DNA from: Psychroserpens luteus
GTDB taxonomy: Bacteria > Bacteroidota > Bacteroidia > Flavobacteriales > Flavobacteriaceae
DNA: 64,000 nucleotides
NCBI RefSeq assembly: GCF_015319355.1
Contig: NZ_JADILU010000001.1
Location: 124,001 to 188,000 of the forward strand
Direction of reading: 5' to 3'
Within the stretch, counting starts at the first letter, position 1; each line of letters begins with the position of its first letter. Under the pieces are notes generated by a model, which was not told the origin of the DNA, made no database searches, and was given only the letters and a program-made list of their open reading frames with translations. The position numbers and the translations under genes were made by a program. Shown here piece after piece: positions 47,984-57,100 of the stretch.

Positions 47984-48685
47984 ATGATAAGTAAAAAAGT
48001 AGCTAATGTTCAAGAAGCACTAGAAGGTGTTAGTGATAATATGACCTTTATGTTTGGTGGTTTTGGGTTATCTGGAATTCCAGAAAATTCTATTGCAGAG
48101 CTAGTTCGTTTAGGCACAAAAGGTCTCAAGTGCATTTCTAATAATGCAGGAGTAGATGATTTTGGATTAGGATTATTGTTGCAAGGCAAGCAAATAGATA
48201 AAATGACATCTTCTTATGTAGGAGAAAATGATGAATTTGAAAGACAGATGTTATCTGGAGAATTGGAGGTGGAGTTAATACCACAAGGAACGTTAGCAGA
48301 ACGTTGCAGAGCAGCACAAGCAGGATTTCCTGCAATATATACACCTGCTGGTTATGGTACAGAAGTAGCAGAGGGTAAAGAAACCAGAGAGTTTGATGGT
48401 AAGATGTATGTTTTAGAATATGCCTTTAAAGCAGATTTTGCTTTCGTAAAAGCATGGAAAGGTGATGCAGCTGGAAATCTAGTTTTTAAGGGAACTGCAA
48501 GAAATTTTAATCCAAATATGTGTGGTGCAGCAAAAATAACGGTTGCTGAGGTAGAAGAGCTAGTTCCTGTTGGAACCTTAGATCCTAACCAAATTCATAT
48601 TCCAGGGATTTTTGTGAAACGTATTTTTCAAGGAGAGAAATATGAGAAGAGAATCGAACAACGAACAGTTAGACAAAGAGATTAA
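47984..48685 (+). CDS. scoA: 3-oxoacid CoA-transferase subunit A
   Basis: The 233-aa product has the family signature [15 protein letters not shown] near the start and [24 protein letters not shown]. With subunit B it moves CoA from succinyl-CoA to acetoacetate for ketone-body use. Gap of 2 bp to scoB. Confidence 0.93.
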   Translation: MISKKVANVQEALEGVSDNMTFMFGGFGLSGIPENSIAELVRLGTKGLKCISNNAGVDDFGLGLLLQGKQIDKMTSSYVGENDEFERQMLSGELEVELIPQGTLAERCRAAQAGFPAIYTPAGYGTEVAEGKETREFDGKMYVLEYAFKADFAFVKAWKGDAAGNLVFKGTARNFNPNMCGAAKITVAEVEELVPVGTLDPNQIHIPGIFVKRIFQGEKYEKRIEQRTVRQRD

Positions 48686-48687
48686 TT

Positions 48688-49341
48688 ATGTTAGATAAAA
48701 ACGGAATCGCAAAACGCATCGCAAAAGAAGTGCAAGATGGATATTATGTAAATCTCGGAATCGGGATTCCTACGCTTGTGGCCAATTATGTTAGAGACGA
48801 TATAGAAGTAGAATTTCAAAGTGAAAACGGAGTTCTAGGTATGGGACCTTTTCCTTTTGAAGGCGAAGAAGATGCAGATATCATAAATGCAGGAAAGCAA
48901 ACTATTACTACATTACCAGGAGCAAGTTTTTTTGATTCTGCAATGAGTTTCTCTATGATTAGAGGTCAACATGTTGACTTAACTATTCTAGGCGCAATGG
49001 AAGTTTCAGAAGAAGGTGACATCGCCAATTGGAAAATACCAGGTAAAATGGTAAAAGGAATGGGAGGAGCAATGGATCTCGTTGCTAGTGCTGAAAACAT
49101 TATAGTAGCCATGATGCACACAAATAGAGCGGGAGCTTCAAAACTATTAAAGCAATGTTCGTTGCCTTTAACTGGAGTAGCTTGTGTTAAAAAAGTGGTT
49201 ACTGATTTAGCGGTTATGGAAATTACTCCAAATGGTTTTAAGTTATTAGAACGTGCGCCAGGAGTTTCGGTAGAGGATATTAAAAATGCTACAGAAGGCA
49301 CTTTGATTATTGAAGGTAATATTCCTGAGATGGATTTGTAA
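48688..49341 (+). CDS. scoB: 3-oxoacid CoA-transferase subunit B
   Basis: The 217-aa product has NLGIGIPTL and the catalytic glutamate E46 in SENGVLGMGP, which forms the glutamyl-CoA intermediate. Ends in a normal subunit-B C terminus. Partner of scoA. Confidence 0.94.
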   Translation: MLDKNGIAKRIAKEVQDGYYVNLGIGIPTLVANYVRDDIEVEFQSENGVLGMGPFPFEGEEDADIINAGKQTITTLPGASFFDSAMSFSMIRGQHVDLTILGAMEVSEEGDIANWKIPGKMVKGMGGAMDLVASAENIIVAMMHTNRAGASKLLKQCSLPLTGVACVKKVVTDLAVMEITPNGFKLLERAPGVSVEDIKNATEGTLIIEGNIPEMDL

Positions 49342-49388
49342 ACTCTAAAATAGCATTATTCTTATTTAAAATAACATCGAGATATATT

Positions 49389-49412
49389 AAGCCACTTTTT
49401 AGTGGCTTTTTT
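49389..49412 (+). terminator. Terminator after scoB
   Basis: AAGCCACT-TTTT-AGTGGCTT followed by T4 and CATTT. Confidence 0.8.
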
Positions 49413-49595
49413 CATTTCCGAAGAAATAATAACTAATATTTATTGTAAGAAAAATCTGTTAAATACATGCTAAATGTTAAAATATTATGTATTTAATCGA
49501 TTAATAATGTATTTAGGCTGATTAATTGAAAAATCATATTATGTTTACAGAACCAAATCGGAATAAGATATTTAATGTGTAACCTAGATTTATGA

Positions 49596-49650
49596 TTTGC
49601 CCCAAATCTATCATAATTTTAACTGAATGAACTTTTTTGCCCCAAATTTA
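49596..49650. repeat. Direct repeat TTTGCCCCAAAT in the scoB gap
   Basis: The 408-bp gap 49342-49749 holds, after the terminator, one octamer TTCCGAAG (49416-49423) and two direct copies of TTTGCCCCAAATYTA at 49596-49610 and 49636-49650, 40 bp apart. Both copies are G/C-rich islands in AT-rich DNA. No gene is seen here. They may be binding sites or a worn element. Confidence 0.55.
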
Positions 49651-49732
49651 CCTAAACCTACTACTACCGAAAACAAGCTTAATGCTGGTTTTCAAAACAC
49701 ATTCAGATTACTTAAAAGTGTCTTAACCCTAA

Positions 49733-49775
49733 CTAAAAAAATATTCATGCTATAATCCCTTGGGAATAGCATGAA
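49733..49775 (-). terminator. Terminator overlapping the ABC ATPase stop
   Basis: On the minus strand TTCATGCTAT (49775-49766) pairs with ATAGCATGAA (49753-49744) and is followed by a T-rich tract. The left arm lies inside the coding sequence, so the gene's last codons are part of the terminator stem. Confidence 0.7.
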
Positions 49776-51441
49776 TAAGTTTTTTAGTGTATTCTTTTTG
49801 TGGATTGTTATAAATCACATCTGCATCATCCATTTCTTCAATTTCACCTTTATTCATAACAATTAGTTGATCAGACATATATTTAACCACAGCCAAATCA
49901 TGTGAAATAAATATATAAGTGAAACCAAAATTACTTTTGAGATCGTTAAGTAAGTTTAATACTTGAGCTTGTACAGAAATATCTAATGCTGATACAGATT
50001 CGTCACAAATAATAAGTTGAGGTTCTAGAGCTATCGCTCTCGCAATCCCGATTCGTTGTCGTTGACCTCCAGAAAACTCATGAGGATAACGATTAAAATA
50101 CGTTTCATCTAATCCTACCTTTAGTAATAAATCTAATACGCGTTGTTGTCTATCATTTTCATTAGTTCCAATACCATGAACTTTCATGGGTTCCATAATG
50201 GCTTTTCCAACGGTTAATCTTGGATTTAAAGATGCGTAAGGATCTTGAAAAATGATTTGAATATCTTTTCTTAGTTTGCGTATCGCAGATTTTGAGAGTT
50301 TTGTAATATCTGTTCCGTGATATAAAATAGCTCCCGCAGTTGCTTTGTCTAATTGTAAAATGGCGTTTGAAAGTGTTGATTTTCCGCAACCAGATTCACC
50401 AACCAACCCTAAAGTCTCCCCGTTATATAATTTAAACGACACGTTATTAACTGCTTTAAACGTTTCTGGTTTAGAAAACCAACCAGATTTAGAAACGAAT
50501 TCTTTTTCAAGATTGATAACTTCTAAAAGCGGTTTTTTAGAATATATGTTTTTGTGGACTTCAGCTCGTTCTATTGAAGTTACAACATCAGATTTTGTGG
50601 TATTATTTATGAAATCATCAATGGTAGGTAACTGTTTAAGTCGCGTTTCCATAGATGGTTTGGAGTTGATTAATGCTTTTGTATATAAGTGCTTAGGAGA
50701 TTTGAAAACTTGTTCAACCTCACCTTGTTCTACAATCTCTCCTTTATACATTACCATAATGCGATCTGCAATTTCTGAAACTAATGACAAATCATGAGAT
50801 ATAAAAATGATACTCATTTGCTCTTCTTGCTGTAATTTTTTTAATAGTATGATGATTTCTTTTTGAACAGTAACATCTAGAGCAGTTGTTGGTTCATCTG
50901 CAATTAAAATTTTTGGTTTACAGGCAATTGCCATTGCAATCATAACACGTTGTTTTTGTCCGCCAGAAATTTCATGAGGATATGCATTATAAACACGCTG
51001 AGGTAATGGTAATTTTACTTTTTCAAAAAGTGATAAGGTTTCGGTTTTAGCTTCTGCTTTAGATAAATTTGTATGCTGAAGAATCACTTCAATGACTTGC
51101 TTTCCACAGGTCATCGACGGGTTTAAAGCACTCATAGGTTCTTGAAAAATCATAGAGATTTTGTTTCCTCTTATCTTCTGAAATTGTCTAGAATTAAGAC
51201 TTGTCAAATCTTGAGAATCAAACAAAATTGAGCCTTGAGTGATTTTTGATATGTTCTTAGGTAGCAAACCAAGTATTGCTAAAGAAGAAACAGATTTTCC
51301 TGATCCAGATTCACCAACAACACCTAAAATTTCATTTTTATTTAAATGGTACGATATATTATGTATGATTTCTTTATCAACTCCTTCCGAAGAAAAAGAA
51401 ATTAATAAGTTTTTGACGTCAAGTAATTTGGATTTATCCAT
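49750..51441 (-). CDS. Fused two-domain ABC ATPase, DppDF/YejF type
   Basis: The 563-aa product has two complete nucleotide-binding domains. The first has GESGSGKS, ISGGQKQR and LIADEPTTALD; the second has GESGCGKS, FSGGQRQR and IICDESVSALD. Each is followed by an oligopeptide-transporter-type C-terminal segment (SPKHLYTKALI and NPQKEYTKKLI). It would power import of peptides or similar solutes, or of microcin-like compounds. No permease or binding protein is next to it, so it is an orphan ATPase in this window. Confidence 0.9.
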   Translation of the reverse strand: MDKSKLLDVKNLLISFSSEGVDKEIIHNISYHLNKNEILGVVGESGSGKSVSSLAILGLLPKNISKITQGSILFDSQDLTSLNSRQFQKIRGNKISMIFQEPMSALNPSMTCGKQVIEVILQHTNLSKAEAKTETLSLFEKVKLPLPQRVYNAYPHEISGGQKQRVMIAMAIACKPKILIADEPTTALDVTVQKEIIILLKKLQQEEQMSIIFISHDLSLVSEIADRIMVMYKGEIVEQGEVEQVFKSPKHLYTKALINSKPSMETRLKQLPTIDDFINNTTKSDVVTSIERAEVHKNIYSKKPLLEVINLEKEFVSKSGWFSKPETFKAVNNVSFKLYNGETLGLVGESGCGKSTLSNAILQLDKATAGAILYHGTDITKLSKSAIRKLRKDIQIIFQDPYASLNPRLTVGKAIMEPMKVHGIGTNENDRQQRVLDLLLKVGLDETYFNRYPHEFSGGQRQRIGIARAIALEPQLIICDESVSALDISVQAQVLNLLNDLKSNFGFTYIFISHDLAVVKYMSDQLIVMNKGEIEEMDDADVIYNNPQKEYTKKLIHAIPKGL

Positions 51442-51728
51442 AAGTAAAAGTAGTCATTTTCTCATTTTAATTTTGGTAAAACTGCAAACAAATGTTTTAA
51501 TGCTTTCAAAAAACAGAATTAAAAATGTTACTCTTTCTGATATAGAATCACAATTTTTTTATTTAAATAATAAGATATCACTAAGATGTTTAATGTACTG
51601 ATTCATTGTTTGTGAGACAATTTTAAAAAGCATTTTACGAAATTAAAATAATCTGGATTTTTCATAGCGTTTAATTTTTGTGTTTATGAAAAAATATAAT
51701 AATAATTTATGTATAAAAATTAAATTTC

Positions 51729-51812
51729 TATATTTGCATGATTTTTAGGTAATTATAAAAAATCCACGTTGTTTTGCGCTTAACCAAACGTTGTTCTTTT
51801 TTTTATTACCTA
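51729..51812 (+). promoter_or_regulatory. -7 box and leader hairpin before the pectate lyase gene
   Basis: In the 51442-51924 gap TATATTTG (51729-51736) fits the -7 consensus. Starting about 10 bp downstream TAGGTAAT (51746-51753) pairs with ATTACCTA (51805-51812), extended by A6/T6 runs. A second hairpin, AAATCTGT/ACAGATTT, lies at 51862-51883. The leader would be about 180 nt long. The upstream part 51442-51728 holds nothing recognised. Confidence 0.4.
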
Positions 51813-51924
51813 TGATTTTTTACAGTAAAGCCTCGTCTACTAAAACGCAATTTTCTACTCATAAATCTGTTGCAATACAGATTTCTTTAAAATTATGAAT
51901 TAATAAATTGAACCAATCGTGGTT

Positions 51925-54900
51925 ATGAACAAAATTGACAATGCGATAAATGAATCATTGTATTCAACAATCACTTCTGAAAAAACAATAAGCGTTTTAG
52001 TAAAAAAAAGTTTAACTAATAATAGCAATAGTGTTAATTTAAAAACAAGCCATTTGCTTAGGCAAATTATACTGCTCTTGATTTTCTTTTTTGCTATAAT
52101 TACAATTAGTGCACAACAAGTTAAAGCTTTTCCAACTGCAAAAGGTGCAGGAGCTTATACAACTGGCGGAAGAGGGAAACCCGTTTATATAGTAACCAAT
52201 TTAAATAACTCTGGTCCTGGTAGTCTTAGACAAATACATGATGACACTGCTGCTACAAATGGCGGTATTATTACTTTTTCAGTATCTGGTACTATAGTTC
52301 TTACAAGTCGGTTAACTTTAAGTCAAGATAATATTACTATTGCTGGTCAAACTGCTCCTGCTGGTGGCATAACTATTGTAGGTTCAAACAATTCAGCTTA
52401 TGTTGAATATAAAAATGCTAGTAATTTCATTATTAGATATATAAGGTTTAGACCTAAGTACACTGAAGCTCCTACTTCAGAAAATGATTCATTCTACATG
52501 TATGACACGAGTAATTACATTGTTGACCACTGTTCTTTTTCTTGGGCTACAGATGAAGTTGTTGATGCTGGAAATGGTACTGATTACACTTGGCAAAGAA
52601 ATTTGTTTGCTGAAAGTAATAAAACAGGTGTGCTTATAGGAGCAGAACCAGAGGATTCCGAAAACATGAGTTTTATAAATAACATGTTTTACAACTGTAG
52701 TCATAGGTTCCCTAATTGGCAATCTAATGGAAGAGTTGATGTTATTAACAATGTAATATGGAACTTTAGAACAAGACTTTCAGTAGTCTCATTTGCATTT
52801 AAAGCAAACCATATAGGTAATTATTATCAATATTTTTCAAGTTCTCCAAGTTCAGATGATGCGAGATGGATGTCATACATACAAGCAGATAATAACTATC
52901 CAACTATATACACTAAAGGGAATTATATAAGTGATGTTTTAACTAATCCTAATGCAGATAATTGGTTTATTTGGAGGTGGAGATTTGCTCCATCTGGTGC
53001 GTATTCTGGAGCAGCTATAAGTAGTCAACTTACAACTGACTTTAGAACTACTACTCAATTTCCACTTCTTGGTGATCCTTTTACAATTAAATCAGCTACT
53101 GATGCTTTTGATGATGTTAGAAATAATGCTGGTGCAAATGTTAGGTTAGATGAAAATGGAAATAGTATTGAAGATATAGATGGTTTAGATTCTGTTTATT
53201 TAACTAATGTACAGAATGATATATTAGTTCAGTATGGACAAGTTGATGTCCTTAATACAGCTCATAGAGCAACTTTTCTTAATTCAATTAGTACTATACC
53301 AATAAATACTCATCCTTCAAATTTTGATACAAATAATGATGGAATTCCCAATCAATGGGTTGTTAATAAAGGATTTAGCGTTAATGATGATCTCACGACA
53401 TATGTTTGGGCTAGCGGATATGTTGGTATCGAAGAATATTTAAATGGAGTTGACAATACCACCAATAATACCAATACTACTTTAGCAGAAGACGACATCA
53501 GTCAAACAACAGTAAACACGCCTGTAAATGGAAATGTAAGTATAAACGATAGTGACCCACAGGGAGATAATCAAACAGTAACAAGAGTCTTAACCGATAC
53601 CGATGGTGATGGTGTAAGTGATAATCCAATAACAATAGGAGCAGCTACATCTATTTATGGTACAGATGATACAAATGCAACAGTACCTGCAGGAGCCATA
53701 AAGCTTAATGGTAATGGTACCTATACTCATACTCCAGAAACCAATTTTATAGGTGAAGTAGAAGTACTATATACAGTAACAGATGATAATGTTATACCTG
53801 CCACAGACGATGCAACCTTGTATTTAACAACATTACCGAATTCAACAGATGTATGTTCTGGAGAAATTACTTCGTATCCTTATTCTGAAGGATTTGAAAA
53901 TACATTGGGAGCTTGGACACAATCATCATCAAACGATATTGACTGGATAGTGGATACTGATGGAACAACATCAAGTGGAACAGGGCCCTCAAGCGCATCT
54001 CAAGGCACATATTATGTTTATGTGGAAGCTTCAGGAAATGAAACAGGATTTCCAACAAAACAAGCGATATTAAATTCACCATGTTTTAATTTGTCTGGTT
54101 TGTCAGAAGCAAATTTTAGCTTTAAATACCATCAATATGGGTCAGATGATATGGGAAGTATTGGCTTAGAAGCAAGTGATGATAATGGTGCAAGTTGGAC
54201 ATCCATTTGGAACAGTACAGGAAATAAAGGTGATACATGGTTACTTGCAAATGTTGACCTTGGAGGTTATGTGGGAGGAAGCATTCAGTTGCGTTTTAAT
54301 AGAGTTACAGGTAGTACATGGGTAGCAGATCTAGCTATTGATGATGTAAATTTATCTGGAGAAAATACACAAGCTAACGTATGTTCTGATGAAATTACTT
54401 CTTTCCCATATTCTGAAGGATTTGAAAACACATTAGGCGCATGGACACAATCATCATCAAACGATATTGACTGGATAGTGGATGCTGATGGAACGCCATC
54501 TAGTGGAACAGGACCATCGAGTGCTGCTCAAGGTACTTATTACGTCTATGTAGAAGCTTCAGGAGCTCTATCAAAACAAGCGATATTAAGCTCACCATGT
54601 TTTAATTTATCTGGTATGTCAGATGCAAATTTCAGCTTTAAATACCATCAATATGTGTCAGCTGATATGGGAAGTATTGACTTAGAAGCGAGTGGTGACA
54701 ATGGAACAAGTTGGACGTCGATATGGGACAGTACAGGAAACCTAGGAAATACATGGCTAACAGCAGATGTAGACTTATCTGCTTATGTAGGAGGAAATGT
54801 TCAATTACGCTTTAATAGAATTATAGGAAACACATGGCAAGGAGATTTCGCAATTGATGATGTGAGTTTATCAGAAGGAGGAGGAAGTACTGGAGGAAAC

Positions 54901-56748
54901 ACAGGAAGTAACGGATGTTCTGACGGAATTACTTCTTTTCCATATTCTGAAGGATTTGAAAACACATTAGGAGCTTGGACACAATCATCATCAAACGATA
55001 TTGACTGGATAGTGGATGCTGATGGAACGCCATCTAGTGGAACAGGACCATCGAGTGCTACTCAAGGGTCATATTATGTATATGTAGAAGCTACAGGAGC
55101 TCTATCAAAACAAGCGATATTAAGCTCACCATGTTTTAATTTATCTGGTATGTCAGAAGCAAATTTCAGCTTTAAATACCATCAATATGTGTCAGCTGAT
55201 ATGGGAAGTATTGACTTAGAAGCGAGTGATGACAATGGAGCAAGTTGGACGTCGATATGGGACAGTACAGGAAACCTAGGAAATACATGGTTAACAGCAG
55301 ATGTTGACATATCTGGTTATGTAGGAGGAAATCTTCAATTACGCTTTAATAGAATTATAGGAAGCACATGGAAAGCAGATTTCGCAATTGATGATGTGAG
55401 TTTATCAGAAGGAGGAGGAAGCACAGGAGGTGACGGATGTTCTGATGAAATTACTTCGTATCCCTATTCTGAAGGATTTGAAAACACATTAGGAGCTTGG
55501 ACACAATCATCATCAAACGATATTGATTGGACAGTGGATGCTGATGGAACGCCATCTAGTGGAACAGGACCATCGAGTGCTATTCAAGGGTCATATTATG
55601 TATATGTAGAAGCTACAGGAGCTCTATCAAAACAAGCGATATTAAGCTCACCATGTTTTAATTTATCTGGTATGTCAGAAGCAAATTTCAGCTTTAAATA
55701 CCATCAATATGTGTCAGCTGATATGGGAAGTATTGACTTAGAAGCGAGTGATGACAATGGAGCAAGTTGGACGTCGATATGGGACAGTACAGGAAACCTA
55801 GGAAATACATGGTTAACAGCAGATGTTGACATATCTGGTTATGTAGGAGGAAATCTTCAATTACGCTTTAATAGAATTATAGGAAGCACATGGAAAGCAG
55901 ATTTCGCAATTGATGATGTGAGTTTATCAGAAGGAGGAGGAAGCACAGGAGGAAACACAGGAAGTAACGGATGTTCTGACGGAATTACTTCTTTCCCCTA
56001 TTCTGAAGGATTTGAAAACACATTAGGAGCTTGGACACAATCATCATCAGATGATAATAATTGGACGGTTAATGCGAACGGAACACCATCTAGTGAAACA
56101 GGACCATCAAATGCGATTCAAGGGACATATTACGTATATGTAGAAGCTTCAGGAACTGGAACAGGAATTCCAACAAAACAAGCGCTATTGAATTCACCTT
56201 GTTTTGATTTGAGTTCTCAAGATTCAGCGACATTAAGTTTCAACTATCACCAGTTTGGTGCATCAGATATGGGAACTATTGATTTAGAAGCTAGTGATGA
56301 CAATGGAGCTAGTTGGGTAAGTATCTGGAATAGTTCGGGAAACTTGGGTGATTCATGGCAATCAGCTAATGTTAATCTTTCTACTTTTATAGGAGGAAGT
56401 GTACAATTACGTTTCAATAGAATTACAGGAAGTACATGGCAAGCAGACATTGCTATTGATAATGTGAATTTATCAACTGGTATGGCTAGAATACAGACAG
56501 CGAAAACAGTATTTGATGATATTAAAGAAATCACTATATATCCAAATCCAGTAAAAGATAATATACTTAATATTAAGTCTACTTATTCTAATATTTCTTA
56601 TAAAATTTATAGTACCGTTGGTCAGCTAGTTTCTAAAGGAAATGTAAAAAACAATGCTATAAATATTGGTGATTTGAATAGAGCAATCTACCAAATTACA
56701 TTTTCTTCGGAAGGAGAAATAATTACAAAACAATTTATTAAGCAATAA
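51925..56748 (+). CDS. PL1-like pectate lyase with five MAM-like repeats, T9SS cargo
   Basis: The 1,607-aa product has a signal with an unusually long polar n-region (about 47 residues) before the hydrophobic core (RQIILLLIFFFAIITISAQ). A right-handed beta-helix polysaccharide lyase follows (about 70-480; FPTAKGAGAYTTGGRG, VDHCSFSWATDE), with a calcium-loop-like FDTNNDGIPNQW. Next come a cadherin/VCBS-like domain (about 515-635) and five MAM-like lectin-fold units (53854-56480). It ends in a type-A T9SS signal (ITIYPNPVKDN ... KQFIKQ). It should be exported and cut pectin-like glycans. GTG 51919 and TTG 52052 are other possible starts; the latter would give a normal signal peptide. Confidence 0.82.
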   Translation: MNKIDNAINESLYSTITSEKTISVLVKKSLTNNSNSVNLKTSHLLRQIILLLIFFFAIITISAQQVKAFPTAKGAGAYTTGGRGKPVYIVTNLNNSGPGSLRQIHDDTAATNGGIITFSVSGTIVLTSRLTLSQDNITIAGQTAPAGGITIVGSNNSAYVEYKNASNFIIRYIRFRPKYTEAPTSENDSFYMYDTSNYIVDHCSFSWATDEVVDAGNGTDYTWQRNLFAESNKTGVLIGAEPEDSENMSFINNMFYNCSHRFPNWQSNGRVDVINNVIWNFRTRLSVVSFAFKANHIGNYYQYFSSSPSSDDARWMSYIQADNNYPTIYTKGNYISDVLTNPNADNWFIWRWRFAPSGAYSGAAISSQLTTDFRTTTQFPLLGDPFTIKSATDAFDDVRNNAGANVRLDENGNSIEDIDGLDSVYLTNVQNDILVQYGQVDVLNTAHRATFLNSISTIPINTHPSNFDTNNDGIPNQWVVNKGFSVNDDLTTYVWASGYVGIEEYLNGVDNTTNNTNTTLAEDDISQTTVNTPVNGNVSINDSDPQGDNQTVTRVLTDTDGDGVSDNPITIGAATSIYGTDDTNATVPAGAIKLNGNGTYTHTPETNFIGEVEVLYTVTDDNVIPATDDATLYLTTLPNSTDVCSGEITSYPYSEGFENTLGAWTQSSSNDIDWIVDTDGTTSSGTGPSSASQGTYYVYVEASGNETGFPTKQAILNSPCFNLSGLSEANFSFKYHQYGSDDMGSIGLEASDDNGASWTSIWNSTGNKGDTWLLANVDLGGYVGGSIQLRFNRVTGSTWVADLAIDDVNLSGENTQANVCSDEITSFPYSEGFENTLGAWTQSSSNDIDWIVDADGTPSSGTGPSSAAQGTYYVYVEASGALSKQAILSSPCFNLSGMSDANFSFKYHQYVSADMGSIDLEASGDNGTSWTSIWDSTGNLGNTWLTADVDLSAYVGGNVQLRFNRIIGNTWQGDFAIDDVSLSEGGGSTGGNTGSNGCSDGITSFPYSEGFENTLGAWTQSSSNDIDWIVDADGTPSSGTGPSSATQGSYYVYVEATGALSKQAILSSPCFNLSGMSEANFSFKYHQYVSADMGSIDLEASDDNGASWTSIWDSTGNLGNTWLTADVDISGYVGGNLQLRFNRIIGSTWKADFAIDDVSLSEGGGSTGGDGCSDEITSYPYSEGFENTLGAWTQSSSNDIDWTVDADGTPSSGTGPSSAIQGSYYVYVEATGALSKQAILSSPCFNLSGMSEANFSFKYHQYVSADMGSIDLEASDDNGASWTSIWDSTGNLGNTWLTADVDISGYVGGNLQLRFNRIIGSTWKADFAIDDVSLSEGGGSTGGNTGSNGCSDGITSFPYSEGFENTLGAWTQSSSDDNNWTVNANGTPSSETGPSNAIQGTYYVYVEASGTGTGIPTKQALLNSPCFDLSSQDSATLSFNYHQFGASDMGTIDLEASDDNGASWVSIWNSSGNLGDSWQSANVNLSTFIGGSVQLRFNRITGSTWQADIAIDNVNLSTGMARIQTAKTVFDDIKEITIYPNPVKDNILNIKSTYSNISYKIYSTVGQLVSKGNVKNNAINIGDLNRAIYQITFSSEGEIITKQFIKQ
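53854..56480 (+). repeat. Five tandem MAM-like coding repeats
   Basis: Units start with CS(G/D) codons at 53854, 54382, 54916, 55438 and 55972, spaced 528, 534, 522 and 534 bp. The third and fourth are identical over 369 bp (55062-55430 equals 55584-55952). Each contains FENTLGAWTQSS, SPCFNLSG and QLRFNR. The near identity points to recent duplication or gene conversion. A related unit is in the next gene. Confidence 0.92.
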
Positions 56749-56797
56749 CTTATTTTTAGAAAATAGACTATCTAAGAAATAGTTTAAAATGTTATTT

Positions 56798-56842
56798 TGA
56801 GCATAATTGAAAATTTATTTTTATAATTTTCAATTATGCTCA
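56798..56842 (+). terminator. Long hairpin after the pectate lyase gene
   Basis: Perfect 18-bp arms (56798-56815 and 56825-56842) with loop TATTTTTAT. It lies 50 bp after the stop. No clean T-run follows, but the stem is strong enough to end or protect the message. Confidence 0.65.
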
Positions 56843-56963
56843 TTGTTATTTGTATGTAAAAGTGTTTTCATAAATCCTCTTTTTATTGTTTATAAGTCAA
56901 GGCTTACATATCGTTCAATTTAGTAGTCTCAACGATTAAATGTAGGCGGTTTCTGAATTTAAA

Positions 56964-56991
56964 TTACGGTAAAACCGTAACTATTTTTTTT
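56964..56991 (+). terminator. Second hairpin TTACGGT/ACCGTAA with T8
   Basis: Seven-bp arms with loop AAA, then CTA and T8. A third TACCGTA follows at 56995. It is the second terminator-like element in the 352-bp gap 56749-57100; a small transcript between the two is possible. No gene is seen in the gap. Confidence 0.6.
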
Positions 56992-56997
56992 GTTACC

Positions 56998-57064
56998 GTA
57001 GTTCAGCGAAAACGTTATATTAAAATTTTGATTTTAACAAAATTTTAATACTTTCATGAAGAAT
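56998..57064 (+). promoter_or_regulatory. Promoter region of the M43 protease gene (shared sequence)
   Basis: GTAGTTCAGCGAAAAC, a TTG at 57028-57030, an 18-bp spacer and TACTTTCA at 57049 (one base off TAnnTTTG). The spacing equals that of the atpB promoter. The block is closely matched at 59758-59824 before the next protease gene. Confidence 0.5.
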
Positions 57065-57100
57065 AATTCAATATTAACACTAATTTTTTAAAAATTTAAC

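Noticed and set aside
50345-50797. 150-codon frame opposite the ABC ATPase
   Set aside because: Antisense shadow of conserved ABC motifs; composition follows the real gene.
53854-56480. Tandem repeats as a CRISPR-like array
   Set aside because: Units are over 500 bp, in frame and encode a protein domain; no short repeat-spacer structure.
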